A stretch of 34,158 nt of DNA from JBPBQZ01 sp050955105 (GCA_050955105.1 JBPBQZ010000063.1:1-34158); one strand, 5' to 3'; numbered from the stretch's first letter, positions 21,505 through 29,532 are shown. Notes: generated from the sequence alone by a model not told the origin. A program made the numbers and translations.

Positions 21505-22095
21505 ATGAGCGAGCAAGCGTTTATCACTCGACGATTCGGGGATGCAGAAGTGAAGGTTCCGGAGAGCGCCTTGTTCCGGGCTTGGTTAGAGAAAGAGATC
21601 GGTCAGCCATCGATTGATATTCGATCAGTGCCGCTGGTTGGGCAAATATGGGCCGGCCAAGGAGGCAAGAACGGTGGCCTCGCGCGCGACATAGACGGTC
21701 GACCGTATTGGCTAATACTGCCTCCAGCGGACGTCGCTTCCTTCGAGGATCTGGAGTACGGCGGCTATGGCGTGGATGAGCCTGGTGCGAAGTGCGAATT
21801 CGACGGATTGGCAAACACGCGAGCGCTATGCGAATCGAAGACCGACCATCCGGCCGCGCAGTGCTCGATAGGGCTGATCTATGAAGGTCACGGCGACTTC
21901 TATCTGCCGTCCAAACGTGAGAGCGCGACGCTCTATGCCAACGTGCCCGAGGAATTCGAAAAGATCCGGCACCAGACGAGCACGCAGTACTCAGCCGACT
22001 ACGCCTGGAATCAGCTTTTCGTCGATGGCTATCAGGGCTACTGGTTCAAGGTCATCAAGGCTCGAGTCAGGCTCGTCCGCAGATTAAACGCTTAA
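21505..22095 (+). CDS. DGR target protein 2 (DUF1566/C-type-lectin-like)
   Basis: 196 residues from ATG 21505 (CGGAGA upstream). It shares with target 1 the pattern DGLANTRALCES, DFYLPSKRESATLY, then STQYSADYAWNQLFVDGYQ and ARVRLVRRL. The variable repeat encodes residues 160-193. Variable codons are 165, 166, 169, 178, 179 and 181-185 (here DY, N, GY, FKVIK). The N-terminal part differs greatly from target 1, so the two proteins share a diversified binding face on different scaffolds. No export signal is seen. Confidence 0.88.
   Translation: MSEQAFITRRFGDAEVKVPESALFRAWLEKEIGQPSIDIRSVPLVGQIWAGQGGKNGGLARDIDGRPYWLILPPADVASFEDLEYGGYGVDEPGAKCEFDGLANTRALCESKTDHPAAQCSIGLIYEGHGDFYLPSKRESATLYANVPEEFEKIRHQTSTQYSADYAWNQLFVDGYQGYWFKVIKARVRLVRRLNA
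21982..22084 (+). repeat. DGR variable repeat VR2
   Basis: 103 bp, gap-free against the template. There are 10 differences, all at template adenines (4 to G, 6 to T). It begins and ends at the same bases as VR1. Confidence 0.96.
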
Positions 22096-22116
22096 TAATT
22101 GAGTCATTCAATCAGC

Positions 22117-22491
22117 ATGGCCATCCATACCGAAACGGCAATCTACAAAGCTGCGCTTGATCTGACTCGTCTATCAAGTCAACTCGTAGCTCAAATGCCT
22201 CGCAACCATCGCGCCGTTGATGGCGCGCTTCTCGTCGGAAATTCGCGAGCGTTGTTGAAGCATGTTCGGCGCGCAAACATGGCAACCGACAAGATTCCGC
22301 ACATTGACGCCCTTCTAGAGCGCCTCGCGGATCTCCAGACGGATTTGCGCGTTTGTACCGACCTACGGCTGATCACGCAGCGCAATTTCTCGAAAGCGGC
22401 TGCTCTTTCAATCAGCGTAGGAAAGCAGGCCGGTGGATGGAAAAAGAAATCCGCATCGCGGCCCGATTCATGGTCGTCAAGGCAATCATGA
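22117..22491 (+). CDS. avd: Avd-like DGR accessory protein
   Basis: 124 residues from ATG 22117; an upstream TTG (22099) is less likely. It is all-helical: AIYKAALDLTRLSSQLVAQMPRNHR, LLVGNSRALLKHVRRANMA, IDALLERLADLQTDLRVCTDLRLI, then AAALSISVGKQAGGWKKKS. The terminal GKQAGGWKKK is the Avd/four-helix-bundle signature. In Bordetella phage BPP-1 Avd forms a basic pentameric barrel that binds the RT and template RNA. It lies between the targets and the template, in the same order as BPP-1, and its stop overlaps a start of the RT frame (ATGA at 22488). Confidence 0.9.
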   Translation: MAIHTETAIYKAALDLTRLSSQLVAQMPRNHRAVDGALLVGNSRALLKHVRRANMATDKIPHIDALLERLADLQTDLRVCTDLRLITQRNFSKAAALSISVGKQAGGWKKKSASRPDSWSSRQS

Positions 22492-23861
22492 CAGCGCCTA
22501 CATTTAATCTGGTCGAACCGCTATCCCACAAGGATACCGCCATGCGCGCAACGGAAACCGCCGGCGAGTCAGCCGGAAGGTCTGGCGCAGTTTCCCCGCT
22601 GATCGGCGTGAGCCTTCGGCGAGGCGACGTAGATCGTTCGAACCGACGCAGTACTCAGCCAACAACGCCTGGAATCAGCTTTTCGTCGATGGCTATCAGA
22701 ACAACTGGAACAAGAACAACAAGGCTCGAGTCAGGCTCGTCCGCAGATCATTGCGATGCAGAGGACCACCATGCTGATACCTCTTTTGAGGAACTCGTTG
22801 CGGCATATTTCGATTGCCGGCGGACGAAGCGCTATAGCCGTAATGCTCTGCAATTCGAAGCGGACCTAGAAACGAATCTCGGTGAGCTATATGACGAATT
22901 GATTGACGGCTCGTACCGCCCAGGGCGCTCGACGTGCTTCGTTGTGTTGCGGCCCAAAGTTCGCGAAGTATGGGCCGCAGCCTTCCGCGATCGGATCGTG
23001 CATCACTTGCTATATAACCGGATCGCTCCGCGCTTCTACGCTTCGTTCATTGCTGATACCTGCGCCTGCATCCCGGGCCGCGGCACGCTATATGCCGCCG
23101 AGCGCCTAGAAGCCAAGGTTCGCAGCGTTACGCAGAACTGGTCGCGTCCGGCCTTCTATCTGAAGATGGACATTGCCAATTTCTTCGTCAGCATCGACAA
23201 GCGCGTACTGCGGGAGCAACTGGCCGCCCGCATCAGCGAGCCGTGGTGGTTACGTCTCGCAGAACTGATCCTCTTTCTCGATCCGCGTGAGGATGTCGAG
23301 GTTCGTGGGCGGGCGGAGTTGCTGGATTTGATTCCGCCACACAAGAGCCTGTTCAATCAAGATGCAGACCATGGCTTGCCGATCGGCAATCTCTCGTCGC
23401 AGTTCTTCGCGAACGTCTACATGGATCCGCTTGATCAGTTTGCCAAGCACCGGCTCGGCGCGCATCACTACATTCGCTATGTCGATGACATTCTGATTTT
23501 GCACGAGTCGGCAGAATGGCTAAACGATGTGTTGGCGAAGATCGAAATCTTCCTGCGCGATCGGCTGCATCTTCGCCTCAACCCAAAGAAGACGATTCTG
23601 CAGCCCATCGACCGTGGTGTCGACTTCGTTGGCCAAGTGATCAAGCCGTGGCGCCGCGAGACGCGCCGGCGCACGGTCAATGAGGCAATTCTCCGGATCT
23701 CGCGGAACGATCAAGTCTTCGAGTCGGCCAATAGTTACTTCGGATTGCTGCGCCAGGCCACCGCCAGCCACAACGACCGCTCGCGCTTCGCATCCGCCGT
23801 CTTACGGCGCGGCCATGTCGTCAACGGCTCACTTACTAAAACCTATCGGAAATCGACATGA
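22488..23861 (+). CDS. DGR reverse transcriptase
   Basis: The frame from ATG 22488 (coupled to avd by ATGA) gives 457 residues; ATG 22542 (AAGGA 7 bp upstream) and ATG 22689 are alternatives. The RT core begins near FEELVAAYFDCRRTKRYSRNALQFE. First catalytic Asp is in KMDIANFF (D228), the DGR-specific motif 4 is PIGNLSSQ (298-305, in place of QGxxxSP), and the active site is YVDD at 331-334. There is no ATG, GTG or TTG between the template repeat and the conserved core, so translation must start in or before the repeat. The product copies template RNA into cDNA with errors at adenines. Confidence 0.93.
   Translation: MTAPTFNLVEPLSHKDTAMRATETAGESAGRSGAVSPLIGVSLRRGDVDRSNRRSTQPTTPGISFSSMAIRTTGTRTTRLESGSSADHCDAEDHHADTSFEELVAAYFDCRRTKRYSRNALQFEADLETNLGELYDELIDGSYRPGRSTCFVVLRPKVREVWAAAFRDRIVHHLLYNRIAPRFYASFIADTCACIPGRGTLYAAERLEAKVRSVTQNWSRPAFYLKMDIANFFVSIDKRVLREQLAARISEPWWLRLAELILFLDPREDVEVRGRAELLDLIPPHKSLFNQDADHGLPIGNLSSQFFANVYMDPLDQFAKHRLGAHHYIRYVDDILILHESAEWLNDVLAKIEIFLRDRLHLRLNPKKTILQPIDRGVDFVGQVIKPWRRETRRRTVNEAILRISRNDQVFESANSYFGLLRQATASHNDRSRFASAVLRRGHVVNGSLTKTYRKST
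22646..22748 (+). repeat. DGR template repeat (TR)
   Basis: 103-bp invariant donor. In the frame of the targets it encodes TQYSANNAWNQLFVDGYQ, NNWNKNNK and ARVRLVRR; its eight AAC/AAT and two AAG codons are the variable positions. It lies between avd and the RT core and is also read, in a different frame, as residues of the RT open frame (about 53-87). The template RNA probably extends on both sides. Confidence 0.96.
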
Positions 23862-24805
23862 GCCCAGAAGACATTCAGCGCGAGCGCGAGGCGTTCGAAC
23901 AAGTGATCAGAGAAAACTGCGATCCGATGCGCGCAGATGAGACGCTCGCTCACGATGGCAATAACTATGTAGAGTACGCAACGCTCCTAGCATATGCCGT
24001 CTGGCAGGCATCTCGCGCCGCCCAACCGCCAATAGCGCAGCAGGAGTACGAGACGGCGCTTGATCTGCTCGAGCATCTATTCGACGCCTATGAGGATGGC
24101 GTGCCCTGTTATGGCGAACCTGAAAGCCAGGGAGACTTCTTTGGTAACGCATTCCGTCTCGATGGCGAAACATTTAATAAATGTGCCGACTTGCTCAACG
24201 TCAAGCGACCGAGATCCCCCGCTATAGCCCAGCAAGCCGCACCCGCCGCCCAGCAACCAAGGCAGCAGGCCGATTTGGCGCATGCGGGTTGGCGATACAC
24301 CCTCTGCATGGAGTTTGGCCAAAGATCTGTGAGGCTAACCGAAGACAGAGGAAATGCGTTCGGCGAACCGGGTCGCGACTACAGCGCTGAGTATCCAGTG
24401 ATCGAAGAAGAATTGTTCGTGGCTGCCGCCCAGCCATCGAAAGCCGAGGCGGTGCCGATCTATCAAACACTGTGGCGCGACGATTCGTGGCGCGACATCG
24501 ATGTTGATTCGTACAAGAACGCGCAAGCGATAGGCCAGACGACGCGCATCGTCTACACCGCCCCACCATCCGAGCCGGCGCGGGTGGAAGTGCTGGATTG
24601 CCGCGCTTGCGCTGACGACATCAGGGACGCCGGTTGGACAGTCGCCGTGCATAACGATTATCGGGAACATGGCGAGCCGCATACCTTTTGGCTGTTCACG
24701 AAAGGGGGCATCGCGGTTAAAGGTGAAGGCCGCACCGATGCTGATGCGCTAGATGAAGTGCGAGCAGCTATCGCCGCCGCCCCAACTCCGAAGGTGACGG
24801 GATGA
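23858..24805 (+). CDS. Hypothetical phage protein, multi-segment
   Basis: 315 residues from ATG 23858 (ATGA overlap with the RT). Segments separated by Gln/Ala-rich linkers: an N-terminal ERE...NYVEYATLLAYAVWQASR, a middle ALDLLEHLFDAYEDG, IYQTLWRDDSWRDID, and a C-terminal domain LDCRACADDIRDAGWTVAVHN with DADALDEVRAAIAA. It looks like a mosaic of small phage modules. 22 bases encoding EPARVEV recur at 11363-11384. No function recognised. Confidence 0.6.
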   Translation: MSPEDIQREREAFEQVIRENCDPMRADETLAHDGNNYVEYATLLAYAVWQASRAAQPPIAQQEYETALDLLEHLFDAYEDGVPCYGEPESQGDFFGNAFRLDGETFNKCADLLNVKRPRSPAIAQQAAPAAQQPRQQADLAHAGWRYTLCMEFGQRSVRLTEDRGNAFGEPGRDYSAEYPVIEEELFVAAAQPSKAEAVPIYQTLWRDDSWRDIDVDSYKNAQAIGQTTRIVYTAPPSEPARVEVLDCRACADDIRDAGWTVAVHNDYREHGEPHTFWLFTKGGIAVKGEGRTDADALDEVRAAIAAAPTPKVTG

Positions 24806-25191
24806 GTGATTTTTGGAACAACTGCATGCTTGATGGCTATGAACTTGACGAAGCTGTAAATCGCCTCGATGCAGCTTTGCCAAATCGTATTGTTGGTTTG
24901 GATCGTCCTTCCTGTCTTTGGCAAGAAGGTGGGCCAATCATAGAGCGTGATCAGATTTTCCTCGAAGCGCCAACCATGAAGCATTTCAACTATGGCGATG
25001 GCAAAGGCGAGTGGCGCGATTTCCCGCTATGGCGGGCGACTGTATCGGCGCGTACACGTACTTATCCGAACCCAAATGGTCCAGACTTTCCCGACTGCAT
25101 TGGACGCGGAGAAGGTCCAACGCCTCTGATTGCTGCAATGCGGGCGTTCGTAGCTAGTTTCGGAGTTAGTCAGCCGAAGGTGACGGGATGA
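24802..25191 (+). CDS. NinX/DUF2591-like phage protein
   Basis: 129 residues from ATG 24802 (ATGA overlap). ELDEAVNRLDAALPNRI, GGPIIERDQIFLEAP, WRATV and GEGPTPLIAAMRAFVASFG follow the DUF2591 (NinX) pattern common in lambdoid accessory operons. Function unknown. It ends with the same PKVTG and 18-bp junction as the preceding gene. Confidence 0.7.
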   Translation: MSDFWNNCMLDGYELDEAVNRLDAALPNRIVGLDRPSCLWQEGGPIIERDQIFLEAPTMKHFNYGDGKGEWRDFPLWRATVSARTRTYPNPNGPDFPDCIGRGEGPTPLIAAMRAFVASFGVSQPKVTG

Positions 25192-25451
25192 ACAAAAAAT
25201 TTGAACGCGGGCAAGTTTGGCGCGCGAAGAAACCCCGTAATTCAAATGGTCTGGTCAATGACCGCATGATTCTGCATATCGACTCAACGGGCGCCGTTCA
25301 GTATGACGGGCCGGCAGTTCAAAGAGGCTGTCATTATCCGAAAGTCACCCAAGATATTTTTGAAAAGTGGGCCGGACGTCAGGTGAAAGAAGAACTACCC
25401 GAAGGCGAGTGGGCCGCATGGGATTTCCAAGACCCGGAGAAAAACAAATGA
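25188..25451 (+). CDS. Hypothetical phage protein
   Basis: 87 residues from ATG 25188 (ATGA overlap). Beta-rich start (FERGQVWRAKKPRN, DRMILHIDSTGAVQYDG) resembling a small SH3-like or DUF6839-type fold, and a charged tail. No firm family. Confidence 0.55.
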   Translation: MNKKFERGQVWRAKKPRNSNGLVNDRMILHIDSTGAVQYDGPAVQRGCHYPKVTQDIFEKWAGRQVKEELPEGEWAAWDFQDPEKNK

Positions 25452-25630
25452 CCGCACAGAAAGAAGAGTTACCAAAGTATGAGAATGGCGATTGGACATG
25501 CCCGGAAGGTTACGCATGGCCCAAATGCCCTGGCTGTGGGCATATCTGCTATGGCAGGCGGCCCCTGCCCATGCTGGAAAATAAGGCAGTTAAAGGCGCT
25601 CTTTGCGAGTGGTGTGTAGATGAAATGTGA
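25448..25630 (+). CDS. Small zinc-finger-like protein
   Basis: 60 residues from ATG 25448 (ATGA overlap). Four cysteines in two pairs (KCPGCGHICYG and LCEWC) suggest one zinc site. The first 23 bases, encoding MTAQKEEL, are identical to the start of the gene at 25924. Confidence 0.6.
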   Translation: MTAQKEELPKYENGDWTCPEGYAWPKCPGCGHICYGRRPLPMLENKAVKGALCEWCVDEM

Positions 25631-25639
25631 GGAAGTTCT

Positions 25640-25927
25640 ATGAACACACAGAAAGAATACATCGTCATATGCCAGAGCGCGTGGTGCAACGAACGCGGTA
25701 CTGGAATTTACTACAGTTGGGACGGCGAGCGTTTTTCAACTAGGCAGTTGGCAATCCTGCATGGCTTCGAAACTCGTGACAGCGACGATTTCAATATCGG
25801 CGTGGTACAGGGCAAAATCCTGTTTTCGTTTGACTGGATGGATGAGCCGGGCATGGACAACGAGGGGACGTTGACGCAAATCGCTGAATCCATTGGGATG
25901 GTCCTTAGCAGCTCGGTGAAGCTATGA
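25640..25927 (+). CDS. Hypothetical phage protein
   Basis: 95 residues from ATG 25640 with GAGGAAG upstream. The start (MNTQKEY) partly resembles its neighbours. The body is beta-rich (YIVICQSAWCNERGTGIYYSWDGERF, KILFSFDWMDEPG). No family recognised. It overlaps the next gene by 4 bp. Confidence 0.55.
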   Translation: MNTQKEYIVICQSAWCNERGTGIYYSWDGERFSTRQLAILHGFETRDSDDFNIGVVQGKILFSFDWMDEPGMDNEGTLTQIAESIGMVLSSSVKL

Positions 25928-26316
25928 CCGCACAGAAAGAAGAGTTGCCGGTGGGCGATGACCTGATGGCTATCCCGGTCGTTGCGCGTCTTTATTACTC
26001 GGGCATGGGAGAGCGGCGTTATCGGCGAGCCAGTACGCAAGCGGGTCCAGGCGAGCCCTTGTGTTTTGTGTCCACCGCCAAGCAGCGGCTTTTCTTGATG
26101 CAAGTGCGATACGGCTCTGCTCTCGCCGCTAAGGATGCGGAGATAGCGGCGCTGCGGGTGGATGCGGAGCGGTATCGGTGGTGGCGCAACTGGGTTTTTA
26201 CGGGTGGCCAAAATGGGAGCCCGGATTGGAGCTATTTGGAAGACGTTGAAACTGAAGCAGATATTGATGCCAAGATCAACGCCGCTACCGCGCAGAGCAA
26301 AGGGAGCGGGGCATGA
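25924..26316 (+). CDS. Hypothetical phage protein (Eae/ead-like segment)
   Basis: 130 residues from ATG 25924. After the shared MTAQKEELP start, the segment AAKDAEIAALRVDAERYRWWRNW is the helix seen in many lambdoid accessory proteins of the ead/Ea22 type. The C-terminus EDVETEADIDAKINAA is typical for that module. Function unknown. Confidence 0.6.
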   Translation: MTAQKEELPVGDDLMAIPVVARLYYSGMGERRYRRASTQAGPGEPLCFVSTAKQRLFLMQVRYGSALAAKDAEIAALRVDAERYRWWRNWVFTGGQNGSPDWSYLEDVETEADIDAKINAATAQSKGSGA

Positions 26317-26552
26317 GCATCCGAACTCTCATAGAAGTTAATCACGATCATCTCACGCGGCTGCTCGCGGATCCGGATGCACTCGCGCGCTCAATAAGCG
26401 ATCTGTGTTCGGCACAGCATCTTGCCGAGTTGAACCTAGCCAATTCGGCTGGCCGGCCGCACGACTTATTGAACGGTCTACGGCTCGTGCTCCAGCGCCA
26501 CCACACCACCGATGTGACGGTGAGCACTGACTACGCAAAGGTCCGACTGTGA
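26313..26552 (+). CDS. Hypothetical phage protein
   Basis: 79 residues from ATG 26313 (ATGA overlap) with helical sequence LIEVNHDHLTRLLADPDALARSISDLCSA. It directly precedes and overlaps the HerA-like gene, so the two are probably coexpressed. No family recognised. Confidence 0.5.
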   Translation: MSIRTLIEVNHDHLTRLLADPDALARSISDLCSAQHLAELNLANSAGRPHDLLNGLRLVLQRHHTTDVTVSTDYAKVRL

Positions 26553-28201
26553 AAATGACACTCGCAGATGGTTATCCAATCGACCTGCCATCGTTGCTGG
26601 AAAGCCATCTCCTGGTTGTGGCGCAGACCGGCGGGGGCAAATCATGGGCGCTTCGCCGACTGCTCGAGCAAACTGCGCCACACGTCCAGCAACTGATAAT
26701 CGATCCCGAGGGCGAGTTCGCCACGCTACGTGAGAAGTTCGACTACGTGATCGCCGCGCCGCACGATGCCGACGCAGTGGCTAGCCCTCAAACCGCTGCT
26801 CTCCTCGCGCGCCGCCTTCTGGAGAGCGGCGTGTCTGCCATTCTCGACATCTACGATCTGAAGGCGCACGAACGGAAACTGTTCGTTCAGCGCTTTCTCG
26901 AATCGTTGGTTAATTCACCCAGAACGCTGTGGCACCCCGTGTTGGTGGTCGTAGATGAGGCGCATGTTTATTGCCCGCAGACTGGCAGCGCGGCCAGCAC
27001 TTCAGCGGTGATCGACTTAGCCACACGCGGCCGGAAGAGAGGTTTCGGCACAGTACTCGCAACCCAACGGCTATCAAAGCTCCATAAAGACGCCGCCGCC
27101 GAGATGCAGAACAAGATGATTGGACGCATGGGGCTTGATCTCGACGTGAAGCGCGCAGCTGACGATCTGGGTCTGACACCGCGCGAAGCAATGACGGCCC
27201 TACGTGATTTGCCGAATGGCGAGTTCTTTGTATTCGGTCGCGCCGTCGGCACGCGTGGCGTCGAAAAAATGCAGATCGGCCCGGTCGCTACGACGCACCC
27301 AAAATCTGGAGAGCGGCTGATGCAAGCGCCCCCAGCGCCATCGAAGCGCGTGCTCGCGCAACTGGCAAAGCTGGCTGATCTGCAGAAAGAGGCGGAACAC
27401 GAAGCGCGAACGGCAGAGGAGCTGCGGGCCGAGCTGGCAGACGCGCGGCGAAAACTGACACTCGCCGAAAAGCGGGCGCAGCAAGCCGGCGTACCCGAAG
27501 CGGAAGTGGATAAGCGCGTGCGCGCGGCCGTAGCTGAGGCGTTGAGAGGCCAAGTGCCAGCGTCAGCCACAGACGCAAAGCTCGCAAAGGCGATCGAGCA
27601 GATCGCAAAGATCGCCAGTTCAGCGCTCTCGTCTCCGACTGCGGTGATTGCCCCACCCAAGGTCGTCACGCGCGCCACGGTTGCCGCCAGTCCCGCGCCA
27701 CAATCAACGCTCCGCAGCGATCTCAAACCACCGGAGCAACGAATCGTGGATGCGATTGCCTGGTGGTCAGCGGCCGGCGTGGAGACGCCATCTCGACATC
27801 AAGTTGCGTTCGTTGCCGGCTATACGGTCAATGGGCACTTCAATAACCAGTGCGGCACGCTTCGCGCGCGCGGGCTCATCGATTATCCGGGCGGTGGCAC
27901 TCTCTCGCTGATGGAGCCCGGGCACGCATTCGCTAATGCACCGGACTCTACGCCGAGTCGACAGCAACTGATCGACCGGGTCTCGGCCGTCCTGAAAGGC
28001 GAACCAATGCGGCGAATCTTCAACATCCTGGCGGAACGCGGGACGCTCTCTCGCGACGCTCTGGCTGAGGCAGCAGGCTACACCGTCAATGGCCATTTCA
28101 ACAACATCGTCGGCACCCTTAACGGTATTGGAATCGCCGAATATCCGGCTAAGGGCATGGTCGGATTGACCAAGATATTCGATGGGCTGAGGTCGATATG
28201 A
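26549..28201 (+). CDS. HerA/DUF87-like ATPase with duplicated C-terminal module
   Basis: 550 residues. The ATPase core has Walker A AQTGGGKSW (25-33), IIDPEGEF, and Walker B VLVVVDEAH (D136, E137), followed by DLATRGRKRGFGTVLATQRLSKL, the HerA/VirD4-like signature. A coiled coil (about 270-320) follows. The C-terminus holds two copies of a small domain containing AGYTVNGHFNN, both probably winged helices. Similar ATPases pump or process DNA. It lies next to the integrase, a frequent cargo site, so a defence or DNA-processing role is possible. No NurA partner is visible. Confidence 0.75.
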   Translation: MKMTLADGYPIDLPSLLESHLLVVAQTGGGKSWALRRLLEQTAPHVQQLIIDPEGEFATLREKFDYVIAAPHDADAVASPQTAALLARRLLESGVSAILDIYDLKAHERKLFVQRFLESLVNSPRTLWHPVLVVVDEAHVYCPQTGSAASTSAVIDLATRGRKRGFGTVLATQRLSKLHKDAAAEMQNKMIGRMGLDLDVKRAADDLGLTPREAMTALRDLPNGEFFVFGRAVGTRGVEKMQIGPVATTHPKSGERLMQAPPAPSKRVLAQLAKLADLQKEAEHEARTAEELRAELADARRKLTLAEKRAQQAGVPEAEVDKRVRAAVAEALRGQVPASATDAKLAKAIEQIAKIASSALSSPTAVIAPPKVVTRATVAASPAPQSTLRSDLKPPEQRIVDAIAWWSAAGVETPSRHQVAFVAGYTVNGHFNNQCGTLRARGLIDYPGGGTLSLMEPGHAFANAPDSTPSRQQLIDRVSAVLKGEPMRRIFNILAERGTLSRDALAEAAGYTVNGHFNNIVGTLNGIGIAEYPAKGMVGLTKIFDGLRSI

Positions 28202-28464
28202 ACGAAACTGGCATGTTTCTCACTGAGGCCGAGGTCGACGAACTCACGGGCATCAGCCGTGGGCGGACAGAGATTTTGGGCAAGCGGAAGGTGAAGCGTG
28301 AGAAGTTCGACCTTCAGGCAACGCATCTGCGACATTCAGGGCTGCCGTTTTACACCAACGTGCGTGGGCGCCCGATCGTCGCGCGCATCTCGATTGAGGG
28401 GCGCGCGGGCAGTATTGAACCGGTCAAGCCCGCATGGCAACCGCCGGTATTGGTGCGTCGTTAA
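28198..28464 (+). CDS. DUF4224 protein, probable excisionase
   Basis: 88 residues from ATG 28198 (ATGA overlap). FLTEAEVDELTGISRGRTEI, HLRHSGLPFYTNVRGRPIVAR is the DUF4224 pattern. These small proteins almost always lie just upstream of tyrosine integrases and are thought to act as recombination directionality factors. It abuts the integrase start. Confidence 0.75.
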   Translation: MNETGMFLTEAEVDELTGISRGRTEILGKRKVKREKFDLQATHLRHSGLPFYTNVRGRPIVARISIEGRAGSIEPVKPAWQPPVLVRR

Positions 28465-29532
28465 ATGGGCCGAATCCCGACGCGCAACAAGAATCTGCCT
28501 CCACGCATGCGCGCGCGTCACAGGGGGAAGGTGATCTATTACTTCTATGACGCAGGCGGAAAGCCGCGCAAAGAGACTGCGCTCGGGACGGATTTCGTTG
28601 CGGCGGTACGCAAGTGGTCAGACTTGGAAGTCGAGGGCAAGCGCTTTGTCATCACATCGATCTTCAATGACGTGGCCAACCAATATATCCGCGATGTGCT
28701 GCCAAAGAAAAAGCCGCGCACGCAGGACGACAACCTGAAGGAATTGGCTTATTTGCGGAGGTTCTTTGGCACTGGCGCGCTTGAGGAGATCAAGCCGATC
28801 CACGTTCGCCAATACATGCAGTGGCGTAGCGATGAGGCGCGGGCTTATTACTTGAGCAAAAAATGGGAAGTGCCGGCGAACGTCGGGCATGTGCGCGCGA
28901 ATCGTGAGATAGCGTTGTTCAGCCACATCTTTAATTTCGCGAGAGAGATCGGGTTGACCGAAGCGTCGAACCCTTGTGCCGGCATGCGCAAGAACAAAGA
29001 GACCGGTCGCACGGTGTATCCCGAAGACGACATGATCAAGCTTGTGTATGCGGTCGCCGACCAACCGACACGCGACGCACTTGACTTGGCTTATTTGACT
29101 GGGCAGCGGCCGGCTAACACGCTGAGTTTTGACGAAAGAGATATACGCGAGGGAACGTTGGCGGTTGAACAGGGCAAGACCGGCAAGAGGTTGCGGATCC
29201 AAATTGTCGGCGAGCTCGCCCAGGTGATTGAGCGCATCCACGCTCGGAAACGAGGCTACAAAGTAGTCGGCACGGCGCTGGTAGTGAATGAGCGAGGGCA
29301 ACGTTTGACGGCTGCGGCATTTCGGAAGCGCTTCGACAAGGCGCGCGCAGCGGCTGGCGTCGACAAAGAGTCGTTTCAGTTTCGAGACCTTCGAGCAAAA
29401 GCGGGCACAGACAAGGCCGAAGAGTCGGGGGACATACGCGAAGCAAAAAAACTACTGGGACATGAGTCAATCGCTATGACCGAACATTACGTCCGAAACC
29501 GCAAGGGCGACAAGGTCGGCCCGACGCGATAA
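28465..29532 (+). CDS. int: Tyrosine-recombinase integrase
   Basis: 355 residues from ATG 28465. An Arg/Lys-rich N-terminal arm-binding domain (1-60), a SAM-like core-binding domain (about 65-165) and the catalytic domain. Catalytic residues visible: R215 (TGQRPAN), K238, R310 in FRDLRAK (the usual His at the HxxR position is R307), H333 (LLGHES) and Y342 (TEHYVR). The R-for-H change is common in this phage subgroup. It reads toward the attachment site 126 bp downstream. Confidence 0.93.
   Translation: MGRIPTRNKNLPPRMRARHRGKVIYYFYDAGGKPRKETALGTDFVAAVRKWSDLEVEGKRFVITSIFNDVANQYIRDVLPKKKPRTQDDNLKELAYLRRFFGTGALEEIKPIHVRQYMQWRSDEARAYYLSKKWEVPANVGHVRANREIALFSHIFNFAREIGLTEASNPCAGMRKNKETGRTVYPEDDMIKLVYAVADQPTRDALDLAYLTGQRPANTLSFDERDIREGTLAVEQGKTGKRLRIQIVGELAQVIERIHARKRGYKVVGTALVVNERGQRLTAAAFRKRFDKARAAAGVDKESFQFRDLRAKAGTDKAEESGDIREAKKLLGHESIAMTEHYVRNRKGDKVGPTR

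Noticed and set aside
22353..23861. RT interpreted as a retron or group II intron enzyme
   Set aside because: No msr/msd or intron structure; the TR/VR pairs, avd and the IGNLSSQ motif fit a DGR.
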